A DNA stretch of 64,000 bases from Aphrophora alni (taxonomy: Eukaryota > Arthropoda > Insecta > Hemiptera > Aphrophoridae). Made by a program: the position numbers and the translations under genes. The notes under the pieces were generated by a model. That model had not been told where the DNA came from. It saw only the letters and a program-made list of their open reading frames with translations, and did no database searches. Below, in pieces: positions 11,401 to 25,900 of this stretch (the first letter of the stretch is position 1; each line of letters starts with the position of its first letter). The stretch covers positions 2,324,001-2,388,000 of the forward strand of contig OY740766.1 in NCBI GenBank assembly GCA_963513935.1. Reading direction: 5' to 3'.

Positions 11401-13931
11401 TCTTTAACTCTAGATAATAATTATGCACTATGGACGCCAATTCCACAGAACAAATTTGCAGCATATTTATGAACAACTCTCCGCCAACTTTGAAACTACA
11501 TTTGGCCTAATTACGAATCAAAAAGAAATAAAATTCGGTATTAACGTAGAGGAAGAACAATTGAACAGAATATTTATATAACAGTTGTACAGATGCAACT
11601 AAAACACCGCCTCTAACACAATCCACCACTACACACCAATGTGTGGACAATTCTTAAAACGAATGTTAAGATTTTTTACCCAAAACAGGCCTTGTTTTTA
11701 TGGAATAAAACTATTTTTTCTTTGACCACAAGGGGGAAAACTTGTGGTTCATTATTTAATTATAAAAAGAAGATATAATACAGATCCAAGCTGTAGAATA
11801 CACCAATAAATCAGGGTCGGAAGTGAACATGGTCAGTCAAGTGACATCTTGTAGGAATAATTAAAGAGAGTGATTTAATTTTAAACTGTACACTGCAACA
11901 CCACTACACACTACAGTGAGTCTCAAAGGAAGGTATCAATTGTGTACCACAATAAACGCATATCAATTATTTGTGAGCATTTGTTGGTACTAAAAACTAA
12001 TTTATTAAAACTTAATTCAGCATAAATAGATATATTAATGGATAAACTATGGATGTATGGACACATACACGGATGGATGTATGGACAGATGGACGTATGG
12101 ATGTATGGACAGATGGACGTATGGATGGATGGACAGATGGACAGATGGATGTATGGACAGATGGACGTATGAATGGATCGAGGGATGAAAATATGAATGT
12201 ACAGATAGATAGAGAGATTAATAGATAATGATTGGTAATCCTTATCTGAAGAAATAGAATAAGTATTTTTTTGTGTTTGAAAATGTATATTTTTGAAGTG
12301 AATATTTACCTTAACTCCAGTAATACAATGATATAAAGTAGACAACAAATGTCAATAAATTACGTTTTCATAAGTTTAAGAATTATGCTAATTTATTCAA
12401 TTGAGAGTAACCAAATAACTTCTTTTTTGACTATACTAATGCTTCAATATTAAGAGTGTACTATAAAATAAAGCTGTAAACCAAAATAAACACGTTTCTA
12501 ATTTATTATAAACAAGTAGAGCAAGACAAATATATTCTGTTATTATTTGATCCAATTAATAAACCACCAACTTTATATACTCTTTGACAAAACATGGTCT
12601 TCAGCATCGGTTATTTAATTATGTATGTTCTACACCTTGTCATATCAAGCTATTGATATTTATCTAGGACCTGAACTCCCTTTTCCTTCCTACGCATTAT
12701 ATGCGTTAATCTGTTTAATTGAATTTTGTTGTTTATTTTAACTCTTCGATCACTTATATTATAATAGTCATAAGAAATGAAAATTATTTGAACTTTAATG
12801 TAATAGCAGATATTTCTTGTTGAAACTCCATATTCAAGGATAAATAAAGCAAAAGCTTAAAGTTTCAAATATTTTAATAGTATGAATGAGCTTCATTTTT
12901 TTCGCCTTGCGGCATCTACGGGCAACTAATCAGTTGCCCGTAGATGCCGCAAGGCGAAACAATTGTAGCTCATTCATATTATTAAAATATTTGAAACTTT
13001 AAGCTTTTGCTTTATTTATCCTTGAAAATTATTTGACTTAAAGGTACTAATAAGTTATTTACGTAAGACTTACAATGAAGTTTCTCGTCCAGGTTCCCTC
13101 TCGACGTCACCGATAATGCTCGAATAAATTCCTCAAACTCAATGGAACCATCCTGTTGAGACAAGAATTATTACTTCAAATTTGTATATGTTATAATTTA
13201 TAAATATTATTTCTAACAAGTTACTGTTTTATTAAATGAAACATTCAAATAATTAAATTCCCTCGGTAATTTGTGTCCATCAATTTTAAGTATAGTCTGT
13301 TTTAAATTATTCTCATTACTTCCAGAGAAAAGTTTTTGAACTCTATAAATAATAATTTCTTTAAAGATACATAATATAATTTTTGTGTCAAATTTTTTCA
13401 GGTAAGTTTCCAGACGCATAAGTACTGTTATAAGAACAGTACTGATTGAACAGAAACACAATTTATGTCATAATTTATTTATAATTATATCAGCTACATT
13501 ATATTTATAAGCGATAAATGTTCCATTTGATTACGTTCATATATAAAAATTATCTGTTGAACATAAAATTACATTTTCATTTACGCTAAAATTCACTAAA
13601 ATTCACTATGCTAAAATTCACGCTAAATTTTTATAATTTATTGATAAACAAACTGCATCATTACATGAAAAATAAAGTATCAAATGTACATACTATATAT
13701 TTATGTATATATATTGGAACAAAACTAAATTATTAAAAATAAATACAACCCATTTTAAATACTGTAGTAACATATATTGTTGTTACAATAATATAAGCAA
13801 AGCAATGAGTCATTTACTTACGTTATTTTCATCAAAAACCCTGAACACAAGCGAAGCAAATTTGGTAGGATCTCCCTGTGGGAAGAATTGTCGGTATATT
13901 TTTATAAATCCCTGAAACAGAAAGCTGAATG

Positions 13932-13991
<60 letters not shown>

Positions 13992-16900
13992 ATATACTAT
14001 AAGGTAGTATTAAATTGTAGAGTAAAGAATTCGAATTCCAATTAACGTGGAGACTTCCAGTGCAAGGAATGTTTAAGTATATATTTTATCAGTCTTAATC
14101 CAACATATAGTCTACGAGGCACTTATTGCTCTTGATTGTTTTATAATTTACGTTAAATTGATTAACAACTATCGGGAATAATTATACAAATATCCTAAAT
14201 AAACAATTAGTAATTATATTTTATTTTTATGTCAGTAATAATAAAGTGTAATACAGTAATATCATATGTGACATATCAACCTTATAGTTGTCAGTGTATT
14301 GAATTTGTCGCGATAAAAAGTTTATATATTCAGTGCATAAAATGAACACTGTAAATATCAGATCAGTGGATTCAATAATTATTTCAAAGAATATTAGAAT
14401 AGAGAGTGAGATCTCTTCAGGGTGCGCAGATAGTTAGTTACCAGTTTGATTTAAAGTTATTTAAAAAAATAAATAATAATGCCAGTTGGAACACAAGCAT
14501 TTTAAATCATTTCCACTCTGCATTGTGGTGATAACTGCTCTAAATGTCGATATTTTAATAAAACGATAGATGCAAATAAATGTAGTATTTAATTACGGTT
14601 ATTTTCTGGCATATTATTTGGTGTGAGTGTATACATATGTGTGTTTATTAATATTTATTTTTTGGGTACCTTTTCAAGTAAGAGTGAGAAGGAATTTTGA
14701 TACATGAAGTTTTATTTATACAAGTGCCTTAATATTTTGTAAAAGTGTAGTTTTAAAAATCACATTATTTGCCAAATAATTATTATTTACAAGTTTATGG
14801 TATGTTAAAGTTATATATTAATTTAATGCTGTTTTGAAATTATCTCTTGACTTTTGTGTTTTATTTTGCAAATGAAAGTCTGGTAGTTAATACATTAATT
14901 AATTTTTGTCATCACATGTCGTAAACAAATGTAAATATTTGCCACAAAGACCATTAAGTAAAAATAACAATTACTGGCTGGTTATACATGGAAAGAAAAA
15001 CATAATATTATAACTCACAATGTTGCATTGCTTTATTAGATAATTTATACAAACATTTTAAACGTTTCACTGTTTAAAATTACATTTTTACATCTTGTAA
15101 TTCTCAAACATATATTTTTTTAAAGAAATAGTTTATACTAAAATTCTATCCTAAAGTTTGATGATTGAGGTTTATTATAACAACACTACGTTTTTAGATC
15201 AATAAGTTATTTCATATTTTTCTTAACCTTTTATTAATTACCTGTTCTGTTAATAGGCCGTTCGGACAATCCTTGAGAAATCCTTTATGCCTAAAAAAAA
15301 ATATATATATAATTAAATGTTTATACTCTACCTAAGAGCATGCTTACAGGTAAGTAACATTACAAAGTAAGTGGAGATAAAGAAAGGAGTACCTTTTACA
15401 CGTAGGTAACTAACTATGAACACAATAATTTAGTTTAATTTGGAAAATATGATATGTATCTTGTTATCTAGGGAATAGTTTTACCAACATTTAAAACAGA
15501 ATGTTTGTTTTCCTCAAATTTAAATAAGTTCTACTGAATATATACTTGTATTATAAAACTGGAGATATATTATATGCAATTTTCTGCACGTTGAACAACT
15601 TTAACTGTCGCCTAAGTCAACAAGTATATAGTGCTGAAAGATTTTTAGAATATTATAGTTGTAATAAATATAACAATTAATTTTAGTTTATATTTAACGT
15701 ATTTAATCTTTTCTATTACAAGATGCGCTTAGACTAAGTATTTGGAAGCAGCTAATATACTTATGACAACATAGTACTAATTTCTTGGATTTTTATTCAT
15801 GGAATATCTATTGAAAGTGAATTTTCCATAATACCTACAGAATTGATATATTCTATAAGGGTTCAAACAGCTACTCTTTAAATTATCTTTTATTTAAGCT
15901 AAATGAATATTTTATACATGCAAAATTTCTAAAATCATAAAAAGTAGTTAAACAAAATTCCAATTTCAAGCTTTATTTTAATTTTATGTTTAGTATTTGG
16001 TAGTACTTTTTAACTTGTTTGATTTATACAAGAACAAAACTGACCTGATAAAAACACTCTGTTTTCAATTGAAGCCCATTGTAAAACAAATAGTTTATGA
16101 TAAATTTCTTACCGAACATATTATCTCTAAAAATATGAACACACAATAGGTAAATTAACGATTCAAAAGTCAACTTTATTACTTTGTAGTTTTCGGCGTA
16201 ACAAAATTTGATGAAGACGTTTAAAAATTAATTGTCTGTAACTTAGTAAAAATCTGACAATATATTACAGGGATTCTATATACTTGTGTACTATCTAGCC
16301 TATAATGTGTATCTATATATCTGTGATACCAGCAGCTTCGCTCACGTTAAACTCTCAAACAATTTTAATGATTTTAAATATCGTTTTTTTTTTGTTCCAA
16401 CCAATAACGGTTTGTTGAAATGTCAACATTATACTAGAGAATATAGATTTCCTCAAAATTGCTAAAAAAGTTATTAAAACGGTAACTGGAAAATACTGCA
16501 TAAATAAAAAAAAATCAATTATAGTTAAATTATATGCCAATTGTCGCAGAATATTGGTTAAAAACGAGTAAAAAATGTGTGAAAATTTTAATTTCCTATT
16601 TTTCAGTAGTAAACATTTTAATAGCTCGGGAACTACTACACCGATTTCATGAAACCTTTCAGATCCAATTACCTGATTCAAATAATATGATAATCTTTGC
16701 CATTTAAGATGTCGAAGTTAAAACAAAAAAGAAAGAGTTATAGCTTAGGAAGTACAGAATTAATTTTAATCGAAGATAGACTGAAATAAAATCAGATTAC
16801 GTATCCACATAGGAAAAGAACGCCTACAAATCGAAACATCAGTTCTTACACACAGACAGATAGAGACAGGCAGTGATATATGTTGAGGCGGTTTGGAAAA

Positions 16901-19900
16901 AGCCAAACGTCTCAAGTCCATTTAAAACAAGTTAAATTGCCGCGCTAAACCTTGTAGAGTGGGGACGAGGTGGGGCGATGACGTCACGCCAGATCGAGAG
17001 CAAACTTGCTTGTTCAGACGTGAAAAGTCAAACTGCCTTAGTTCCTATTTTATTAAGAAACTAAATTATTAATATAAATAAATATTCAGTAGAGTCAACC
17101 GACCAATAATATCGAAGAATAAATTTAAAATCACATAAAACAAAAAAGTTATTCAAGTTTTTAGAAGGGCTCAAAAACCTAAAATTTGGAAAAAGAATAA
17201 ATTCAAAATTCAAAAATCGTAGAGTCATAACCAAGTGGGGAAGTAACAATAATCACAAATAAAAAATATGAATTAATAATAATTAACAGGTGAGAATGGA
17301 CTTAGAAAGTCATTCTTGGGGAGTTTTTTGGAATTTTTGAGTTGAAGGGGGGATCATTTAAAAAATAATAATAAGTACTATTGTAGAGACCACAATAGGG
17401 CACAATAATAGGTACTTAGAATCAAATTTGAAAATAAAATAAGGGAGATATAATAATTACAAAACGTAAAACTTCAAAGCCCAAAAGCGGGTAAAATAAA
17501 AGTTAAAGGGGTAAAGTAACATAATAATTATATGTATTTAGTATGTAAAATGGTAACACACCAAAGCAGAAGTAATAATATATAATGGGGGGGTTTTTAT
17601 GAACATAAACTCATACGACACAAACTTAAGGACTTCAAAGGCGAATAACTCGACAACCAAACGAGTTATGGGAAAAGTACAAACATAGTTTTTCGTCGTA
17701 GTAGAAGAGGAACAAGATTTCGTCAAAAGAATTTTGAGAAAGGACTTATCTCAAAATTTGAAAAGGGGAAAAATCAAATTTCAGGAAAAGGGCGATAACT
17801 CGCGAACGAAGCGTAGTAGCGCGATGAATCAAGTTCCACAAGACCCACAAGATGGAAAGGAAGAAAAATCCGGAAGGAACTTTAAAATCGGTTCGAGCGT
17901 TCGAAAGTTATAGCGAGTTGAACGAAAAAACGTCAAAAGTAGAGATTTTCATGCCAAAACATGAACAGTTGCGCGCGCATCTTCCAGCAGAGTCTAAAGT
18001 CAGAATCATCATGTTGCCAACATGGATCAAAGATAACGTTAAAGAAAAAATACTATAAATTATTAATTAAAAGGTGTTTTAATTAATAATTAAGGATGAA
18101 AACTATTCATTAGTCAAAAAATAGGACTAATAAAACATATAGTGTAAATATTTCAGACCAAAAGGGCCTGAAAACACATAATATATGGAAAATACCTTTT
18201 TCCCAAAAAGGGAGGAAAATTGGCTCCAGAAAAGTGGATTAATTCCCACTGACAGGGAGACCGAGTTTTAATCGTCGAAAGACGATTACTTTTGATTTGG
18301 AATCGACGCTTAAAGGACGTTTCTTCTGCAACCGACTCTGAGCTGAGAGGAAGATTCAACTGTCACTCTACTAATTGGACTTAGAATAATTTCAACTTTA
18401 ATCGATCTTCAAGGCGACTTAGAAGAATTCGAGACCAGCATTCAACTACATAGCAGCTTACAGACTCTGGATAGAAAACATCACATCACTATCATCCTAA
18501 TAATACAACAAATTCCAAATCCAACTAGAACTTCTATTAAAGTGTGAAGGTATCTTATACTTAAGGAATAATTCGCAAATATTAACTTCTTTTCAAATAT
18601 AACGTCATTAGGGGAATTATTAAAAATTAAATTCATTTTTAAACCTCTGCTTTGGTGTTGATAATAATTAATAATTTAAATACGACTTTTTCAGTACAGG
18701 AAAAACTGTTTGTGGTTCTGTCTGGAAAGTCAAGCGCTTTTATTTTTGTTTAATATATAGATAATCTTACATTAATTAATGTTGTTAAATAAATAAATAG
18801 TTGTGTTATTGTTCAATTAAATTGTTTTGTGTGGTTAAAAAAGTTTTGAATATAAAATTTTTCTGTGGAAAAGAGGAGATAATATACAAATAATTCATTT
18901 CTAAATTTTGTTGTGTTTTTAATATAAATCCATTCTGTGTATGCTATTAACTTTGTTTTAACATAAATTTTATATATATGTGCTCTGGTAATATAATTTG
19001 AAAATTTTAAAAAGTTATCATCAGAACTTAAGAGCCGATTTCTCCCAAAAGGCACGACCTTGGAGAGAGAGAGAGTAAATCTTAAAAAAGTTAAATAATC
19101 GAGCATTGAGATAAAATTCAGGGAATTTTGCGTTAATTAAAATTTAGTAAGTTTATGAGGACAAGCTCATACTTATTAGAGCCAAGAGTTGCAAAATCTT
19201 TGATTTAAAAAAGTAAAAGTGAGCATCTTGGCCTTGCCCGCGCCTGCTCTGAAAAGAAAGGTGGTTCGCCCAGTCGGTGGTGATCGTACAGCGAGTTTAA
19301 GAGTTCGTGATAATAGTGTTCCAAAAAAGGGAACAAGAATCTTAAATTCGCGTCGAAGCAGACAAGACTTACGGCGTGGCAAGTGGCGCCCAATAGCGTG
19401 GAGCACGAAAAAGCAAAGTTTTGGAACAAATTTTCAAAATTTTGAATTTTTTAGTGTTTCATACGAACGAGAATATCTTAAGTTCTGATATAATTTATAT
19501 GTACATGTGTGTTAGTAATAAGTTGTGCTGGTAATTACAACGACAAATATACTAAATTGCAAAAATAATAATAATTAAAAGTAGAGTCCAAATTAAACCG
19601 AAATTTAAATTTTTTAATTAACCAAATAAACCAAGTGAATAAGTGAAGTGAAAATGGGACCAGCGAAAGATCCAGCAAAACAGGAGGGTTCAAAGGAACA
19701 GGAGACAGAAATGCAGAAAATGGTGAGGTACCTGAACCAAATGGAGGATAGGAGAAAGCAAGAGAGGGAACAGGACAAAGCGGAACAAGAGAGAAAAGAA
19801 AAGGAGAAGGAAGACAACGAACAAATAAGAAGAATAGAAGAAAGAATCGAGAAAAACAAGGAGAAAGAAGAGATGGAAGCCAAGCAGATCCAAATGGAAG

Positions 19901-22900
19901 CAAGATGGAGCAAGAGAGACGAAGAATTGGAAGCCAAAAGGAAACAAGAAAAGGAGGAGATGGAAGCCAAATGGATCCAAATGGATGTATTACGGAAACA
20001 GGAAAAAGAAGAGGTGGAGGCCAGACGGAAGCAGGAGAGGGAAGAAATGGAAGCAAGATGGAAGCAGGAGAGAGAAGAGAGGATGAAGAGAGAGGAAGAA
20101 ATGGAAACGAAACGCATCCAAAGGGAAGACGCCCGAAAACAGGAAATAGGGAAATATATGGAGGAAATTAAGGAATCTATAGATAGTAATATGGCCGAAA
20201 ATACGAGGCGAATAGAAACTTGTGAAGAAAAAGTGGAAGAGTGCGTAGGGGAAATTAAAAAAATGACGGACAGTTTAAAGGAACATTGAAAGTCGACTAT
20301 AGAAATTGGGGAGAAAGTTAAAAAATTAGAAGTTAAAATTAGGGAAGTTGCCAAAATTAAAGAAACCGGTGGTAATGCTAAAAATATAATTTATTTAGAT
20401 AGGGCAAATTTAGAGTCAAAAACTATAGAATTTTGGGGAAATTCAAGAGAAAATCCTGTGCAATTTTTGAAACAAATTGAAGAGGTATTCCAAGAAATAA
20501 ATCCCGTCATGGAAGAAAATGATAAATTGAAAGTAGTGGAGAAAAAATTGAAAGGAGCTGCCATGGAGTGGTGGGAAATAATCAAGCGAGATACAGAAGA
20601 ATATAGCCAGTTTAAATTGTTATTTTTGGAGCATTATTGGGGTTATCAAACGCAACAAGTAGTTAGGAATCAGATAGAAAACCATAGATATAATCCTAAC
20701 GGAAATATGAGTAGGGTTGATTATTTTTGTAAAATGGTGCGAAAGGCCGAATATTTGGAACCCAAAATTCCGGAAGAGTTCCTTATCTACCAACTAATGA
20801 GGCATTTCGACCAAAAAGTTCAATTAGCGTGTATTGGTAGGGCTAGTGAGCATTTGGAGGACGCTATCAAGTTTTTGAGGACCATAGAAAACGTAGACGG
20901 AATGACGAGAGAAGTTCGCCGACCAGATAGTTTCGAAAGGAGGGACGGACCACAAAGAGATCAAAATTTCAGGCAAAGGAATCAAGACTACTCAAAACCA
21001 TCCCAAAACCCTAACCCTCGATCCTATGGTCAAACCCAGAATAAACCTCAACCACAAATACCTCAAAACCCTGGTCCTTCAAATCAAAAATTCCCGCCCA
21101 AGGTCACAAAAAACTAAAATACGAGATCTCAAGGCAAAATTTTTGGCAGAAAAAGGATAATACAAACGGAATTGAGATCGACGATAAAACCAAATTTAGC
21201 AAACTTAAAAGGGGGGATCAGAAAATAAATAAAATTAAATTGGGGATTTTAAACACAGAAATTAAGGAAGATTTAATGGAGGAAAGAGATAATAAAATTT
21301 TAAATAGTGAAGTTTACGAAAAATGTCCGGAAATAGGGATAGAAATCGAAAATATAAAAGTAAATATGTCCATTGACACCGGAGCTCAAATGTCCTGTGT
21401 GCAAGAGGATTTTTATAAACATGTGCTTAAAAATAGGAACGATAAAATCATGGAATTACCAGTTGTAAATACGGAAATGGTGACAGCGATAAAAAGCCAA
21501 CGACAGAAGATTAAATTACAGGCATTATTGGAGATTAGAATAAATAACCAAGCAATAAGAGGGGTATTTATGGTGGTACCAAAGCTGGAAAGCAAAATTA
21601 TAATGGGTTGTGATTTAATGTGCAAATATCGAAGTCGAATTAATATGGAAAAGGGTTTCCTACAACTGGTAAAGGAAAATGAATTTATTGTTGTAGATTT
21701 TCTTAAGGAGAATAAGATATTAAGATTGAGCAATAGAGACGCGCTGACCGAACATCAAAATGGCGGCGAAACCGGTAAAATGGTAGAGTCGTCAGCAGCG
21801 AATAATGGAGGCTCAAATTCGCACAAGCGAGCAAAAGGGGCTTGTGTGTTGGCCGTTAAAATGCCTACGGACCTAAAACAAAAAGCAAAGGACGTGTCTA
21901 GACCGAGTAGTGACAAATCAGAAAGTGGTCAAAAGCGAGGAAGCAAGTTAAGTGCAAGGAAGGAATCGGCGAAGAGGAAAAATGCAAATTTTAACAATGA
22001 TGAAGTGCTGTTAAAAGCGTGGGATAAAGGTAACCAAGTAATTAATAAAGATGAAGGGCTGAAAGGAGCGGAGAATAAATGAAATAAAAATGTGCCAAAG
22101 GCAATAATCGACGAAAATAATAAAATAATAAAATACGACGAAAATTTGCAAAATAACTCTGAAAACGATTCGGAACTTACACAAGGCAGATTCGACGCCA
22201 GAGACGAGAGTGATTGGAGAGCTATAATACAAATGGCGGATCCGGAGAGACAAAATGGACGAAATTTCAGGTATCGAAAGAAGAAAGTTAAATTCAAAAA
22301 TTCTACGAAGTGTAAGATGAAAGAATGGAGGCCCGAAGGGAAAGTAATATTTAAATGTGAAGGACTAAGGAGATATTAATAGAACGTAAGAAATTTCATG
22401 AATAAAATGTATAAATTGTAATGTTTAAAAGTTGTAATATGTAAAGTGTAGAAGTGAGTGAGGTAAAAGGGAAATAACGGACTCTCAGCTGATTAAAAGA
22501 ATGTAACCTAGGTCAGTGATTAACCGGAAAAGTCCCGAATAAATTCCTAAGCGTACAAGGTCAGGAGAGTAGCGGTAACACGCATCTGCAGGCCGCACCT
22601 GAATAAACAAAGTGTAGACGAAGAGGGGAAGCGGTGAACCGGACGTCAATCAACAAATATTGAACGACAACCTGTCAAGCAAATTAGCAGAGGGGTGATG
22701 GAAATGAATGAATGGATGTTTAAATGTGTACTGTTTTGTTTTTTATTAAAGGGAGATTTCCAATAGCATAAATAATTTTTTCTTTTTAACTACAATTAGG
22801 ATAATGATCGTTGTAGTTACCAAGTACTATATATATATGTAGGCATAGTTTTAAATTCAACCAAAGCAGATAAATAGAATCATATAAGACGAATTATTCC

Positions 22901-25900
22901 TTATATAAATGTAATATGTTTTGTGTGTGATAAGGTGTTTATTTACAGCAAGGACGTTTAGATGAAACGACTGTAATGGACTATAAGAACGCTTAAGCAA
23001 ATTTGTATGTATACCATAATAAATAACATGTGTTTTGAATATATAAATATTATACTATCATGAATAAAATGTGTTTTGAATATATAAATATTATACTATC
23101 ATGAATAAAATGTGTTTTGAATATATAAATATTATACTATCATGAATAAAATGTGTTTTGAGTATATCAATATATGAAATGATGGAGGAGATGTTTTTTA
23201 GATATAAATAAATGTGTTTATATAAGTTGTTAGGTTAATATGTCAAACTTTATGTTGATGATTAATAGAGATGATAAATAAATAGTTAATATGAAATGTG
23301 ATATGTCGAAAAAGGGGTTTAATACTAAAATTTTAGTTTTTTAAAAAATGAAAAATAGGATATTTTCATTTTAACCGAAAATTTTAGTTCAAAGGGGGGA
23401 TTTTGAGGCGGTTTGGAAAAAGCCAAACGTCTCAAGTCCATTTAAAACAAGTTAAATTGCCGCGCTAAACCTTGTAGAGTGGGGACGAGGTGGGGCGATG
23501 ACGTCACGCCAGATCGAGAGCAAACTTGCTTGTTCAGACGTGAAAAGTCAAACTGCCTTAGTTCCTATTTTATTAAGAAACTAAATTATTAATATAAATA
23601 AATATTCAGTAGAGTCAACCGACCAATAATATCGAAGAATAAATTTAAAATCACATAAAACAAAAAAGTTATTCAAGTTTTTAGAAGGGCTCAAAAACCT
23701 AAAATTTGGAAAAAGAATAAATTCAAAATTCAAAAATCGTAGAGTCATAACCAAGTGGGGAAGTAACAATAATCACAAATAAAAAATATGAATTAATAAT
23801 AATTAACAGGTGAGAATGGACTTAGAAAGTCATTCTTGGGGAGTTTTTTGGAATTTTTGAGTTGAAGGGGGGATCATTTAAAAAATAATAATAAGTACTA
23901 TTGTAGAGACCACAATAGGGCACAATAATAGGTACTTAGAATCAAATTTGAAAATAAAATAAGGGAGATATAATAATTACAAAACGTAAAACTTCAAAGC
24001 CCAAAAGCGGGTAAAATAAAAGTTAAAGGGGTAAAGTAACATAATAATTATATGTATTTAGTATGTAAAATGGTAACACACCAAAGCAGAAGTAATAATA
24101 TATAATGGGGGGGTTTTTATGAACATAAACTCATACGACACAAACTTAAGGACTTCAAAGGCGAATAACTCGACAACCAAACGAGTTATGGGAAAAGTAC
24201 AAACATAGTTTTTCGTCGTAGTAGAAGAGGAACAAGATTTCGTCAAAAGAATTTTGAGAAAGGACTTATCTCAAAATTTGAAAAGGGGAAAAATCAAATT
24301 TCAGGAAAAGGGCGATAACTCGCGAACGAAGCGTAGTAGCGCGATGAATCAAGTTCCACAAGACCCACAAGATGGAAAGGAAGAAAAATCCGGAAGGAAC
24401 TTTAAAATCGGTTCGAGCGTTCGAAAGTTATAGCGAGTTGAACGAAAAAACGTCAAAAGTAGAGATTTTCATGCCAAAACATGAACAGTTGCGCGCGCAT
24501 CTTCCAGCAGAGTCTAAAGTCAGAATCATCATGTTGCCAACATGGATCAAAGATAACGTTAAAGAAAAAATACTATAAATTATTAATTAAAAGGTGTTTT
24601 AATTAATAATTAAGGATGAAAACTATTCATTAGTCAAAAAATAGGACTAATAAAACATATAGTGTAAATATTTCAGACCAAAAGGGCCTGAAAACACATA
24701 ATATATGGAAAATACCTTTTTCCCAAAAAGGGAGGAAAATTGGCTCCAGAAAAGTGGATTAATTCCCACTGACAGGGAGACCGAGTTTTAATCGTCGAAA
24801 GACGATTACTTTTGATTTGGAATCGACGCTTAAAGGACGTTTCTTCTGCAACCGACTCTGAGCTGAGAGGAAGATTCAACTGTCACTCTACTAATTGGAC
24901 TTAGAATAATTTCAACTTTAATCGATCTTCAAGGCGACTTAGAAGAATTCGAGACCAGCATTCAACTACATAGCAGCTTACAGACTCTGGATAGAAAACA
25001 TCACATCACTATCATCCTAATAATACAACAAATTCCAAATCCAACTAGAACTTCTATTAAAGTGTGAAGGTATCTTATACTTAAGGAATAATTCGCAAAT
25101 ATTAACTTCTTTTCAAATATAACGTCATTAGGGGAATTATTAAAAATTAAATTCATTTTTAAACCTCTGCTTTGGTGTTGATAATAATTAATAATTTAAA
25201 TACGACTTTTTCAGTACAGGAAAAACTGTTTGTGGTTCTGTCTGGAAAGTCAAGCGCTTTTATTTTTGTTTAATATATAGATAATCTTACATTAATTAAT
25301 GTTGTTAAATAAATAAATAGTTGTGTTATTGTTCAATTAAATTGTTTTGTGTGGTTAAAAAAGTTTTGAATATAAAATTTTTCTGTGGAAAAGAGGAGAT
25401 AATATACAAATAATTCATTTCTAAATTTTGTTGTGTTTTTAATATAAATTCATTCTGTGTATGCTATTAACTTTGTTTTAACATAAATTTTATATATATG
25501 TGCTCTGGTAATATAATTTGAAAATTTTAAAAAGTTATCATCAGAACTTAAGAGCCGATTTCTCCCAAAAGGCACGACCTTGGAGAGAGAGAGAGTAAAT
25601 CTTAAAAAAGTTAAATAATCGAGCATTGAGATAAAATTCAGGGAATTTTGCGTTAATTAAAATTTAGTAAGTTTATGAGGACAAGCTCATACTTATTAGA
25701 GCCAAGAGTTGCAAAATCTTTGATTTAAAAAAGTAAAAGTGAGCATCTTGGCCTTGCCCGCGCCTGCTCTGAAAAGAAAGGTGGTTCGCCCAGTCGGTGG
25801 TGATCGTACAGCGAGTTTAAGAGTTCGTGATAATAGTGTTCCAAAAAAGGGAACAAGAATCTTAAATTCGCGTCGAAGCAGACAAGACTTACGGCGTGGC

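Noticed and set aside
11923..12348. 141-codon minus-strand frame rich in Tyr-Ile-His and Ser-Ile-Cys-Pro
   Set aside because: It is produced by the GGATGTATGGACAGATGG minisatellite and has no upstream signals.
17061..18359. Identical small frames in both LTRs
   Set aside because: Their conservation only reflects LTR identity. They lack motifs and were not called as genes.
19205..19488. Overlapping frames across the LTR end and leader
   Set aside because: They lie in the R-U5/leader region and overlap on both strands without a motif.
19535..20354. Long minus-strand frames (up to 246 codons) opposite gag
   Set aside because: They are shadows of the Lys/Glu-rich coiled-coil gag; their Ser/Phe/Leu bias is the complement.
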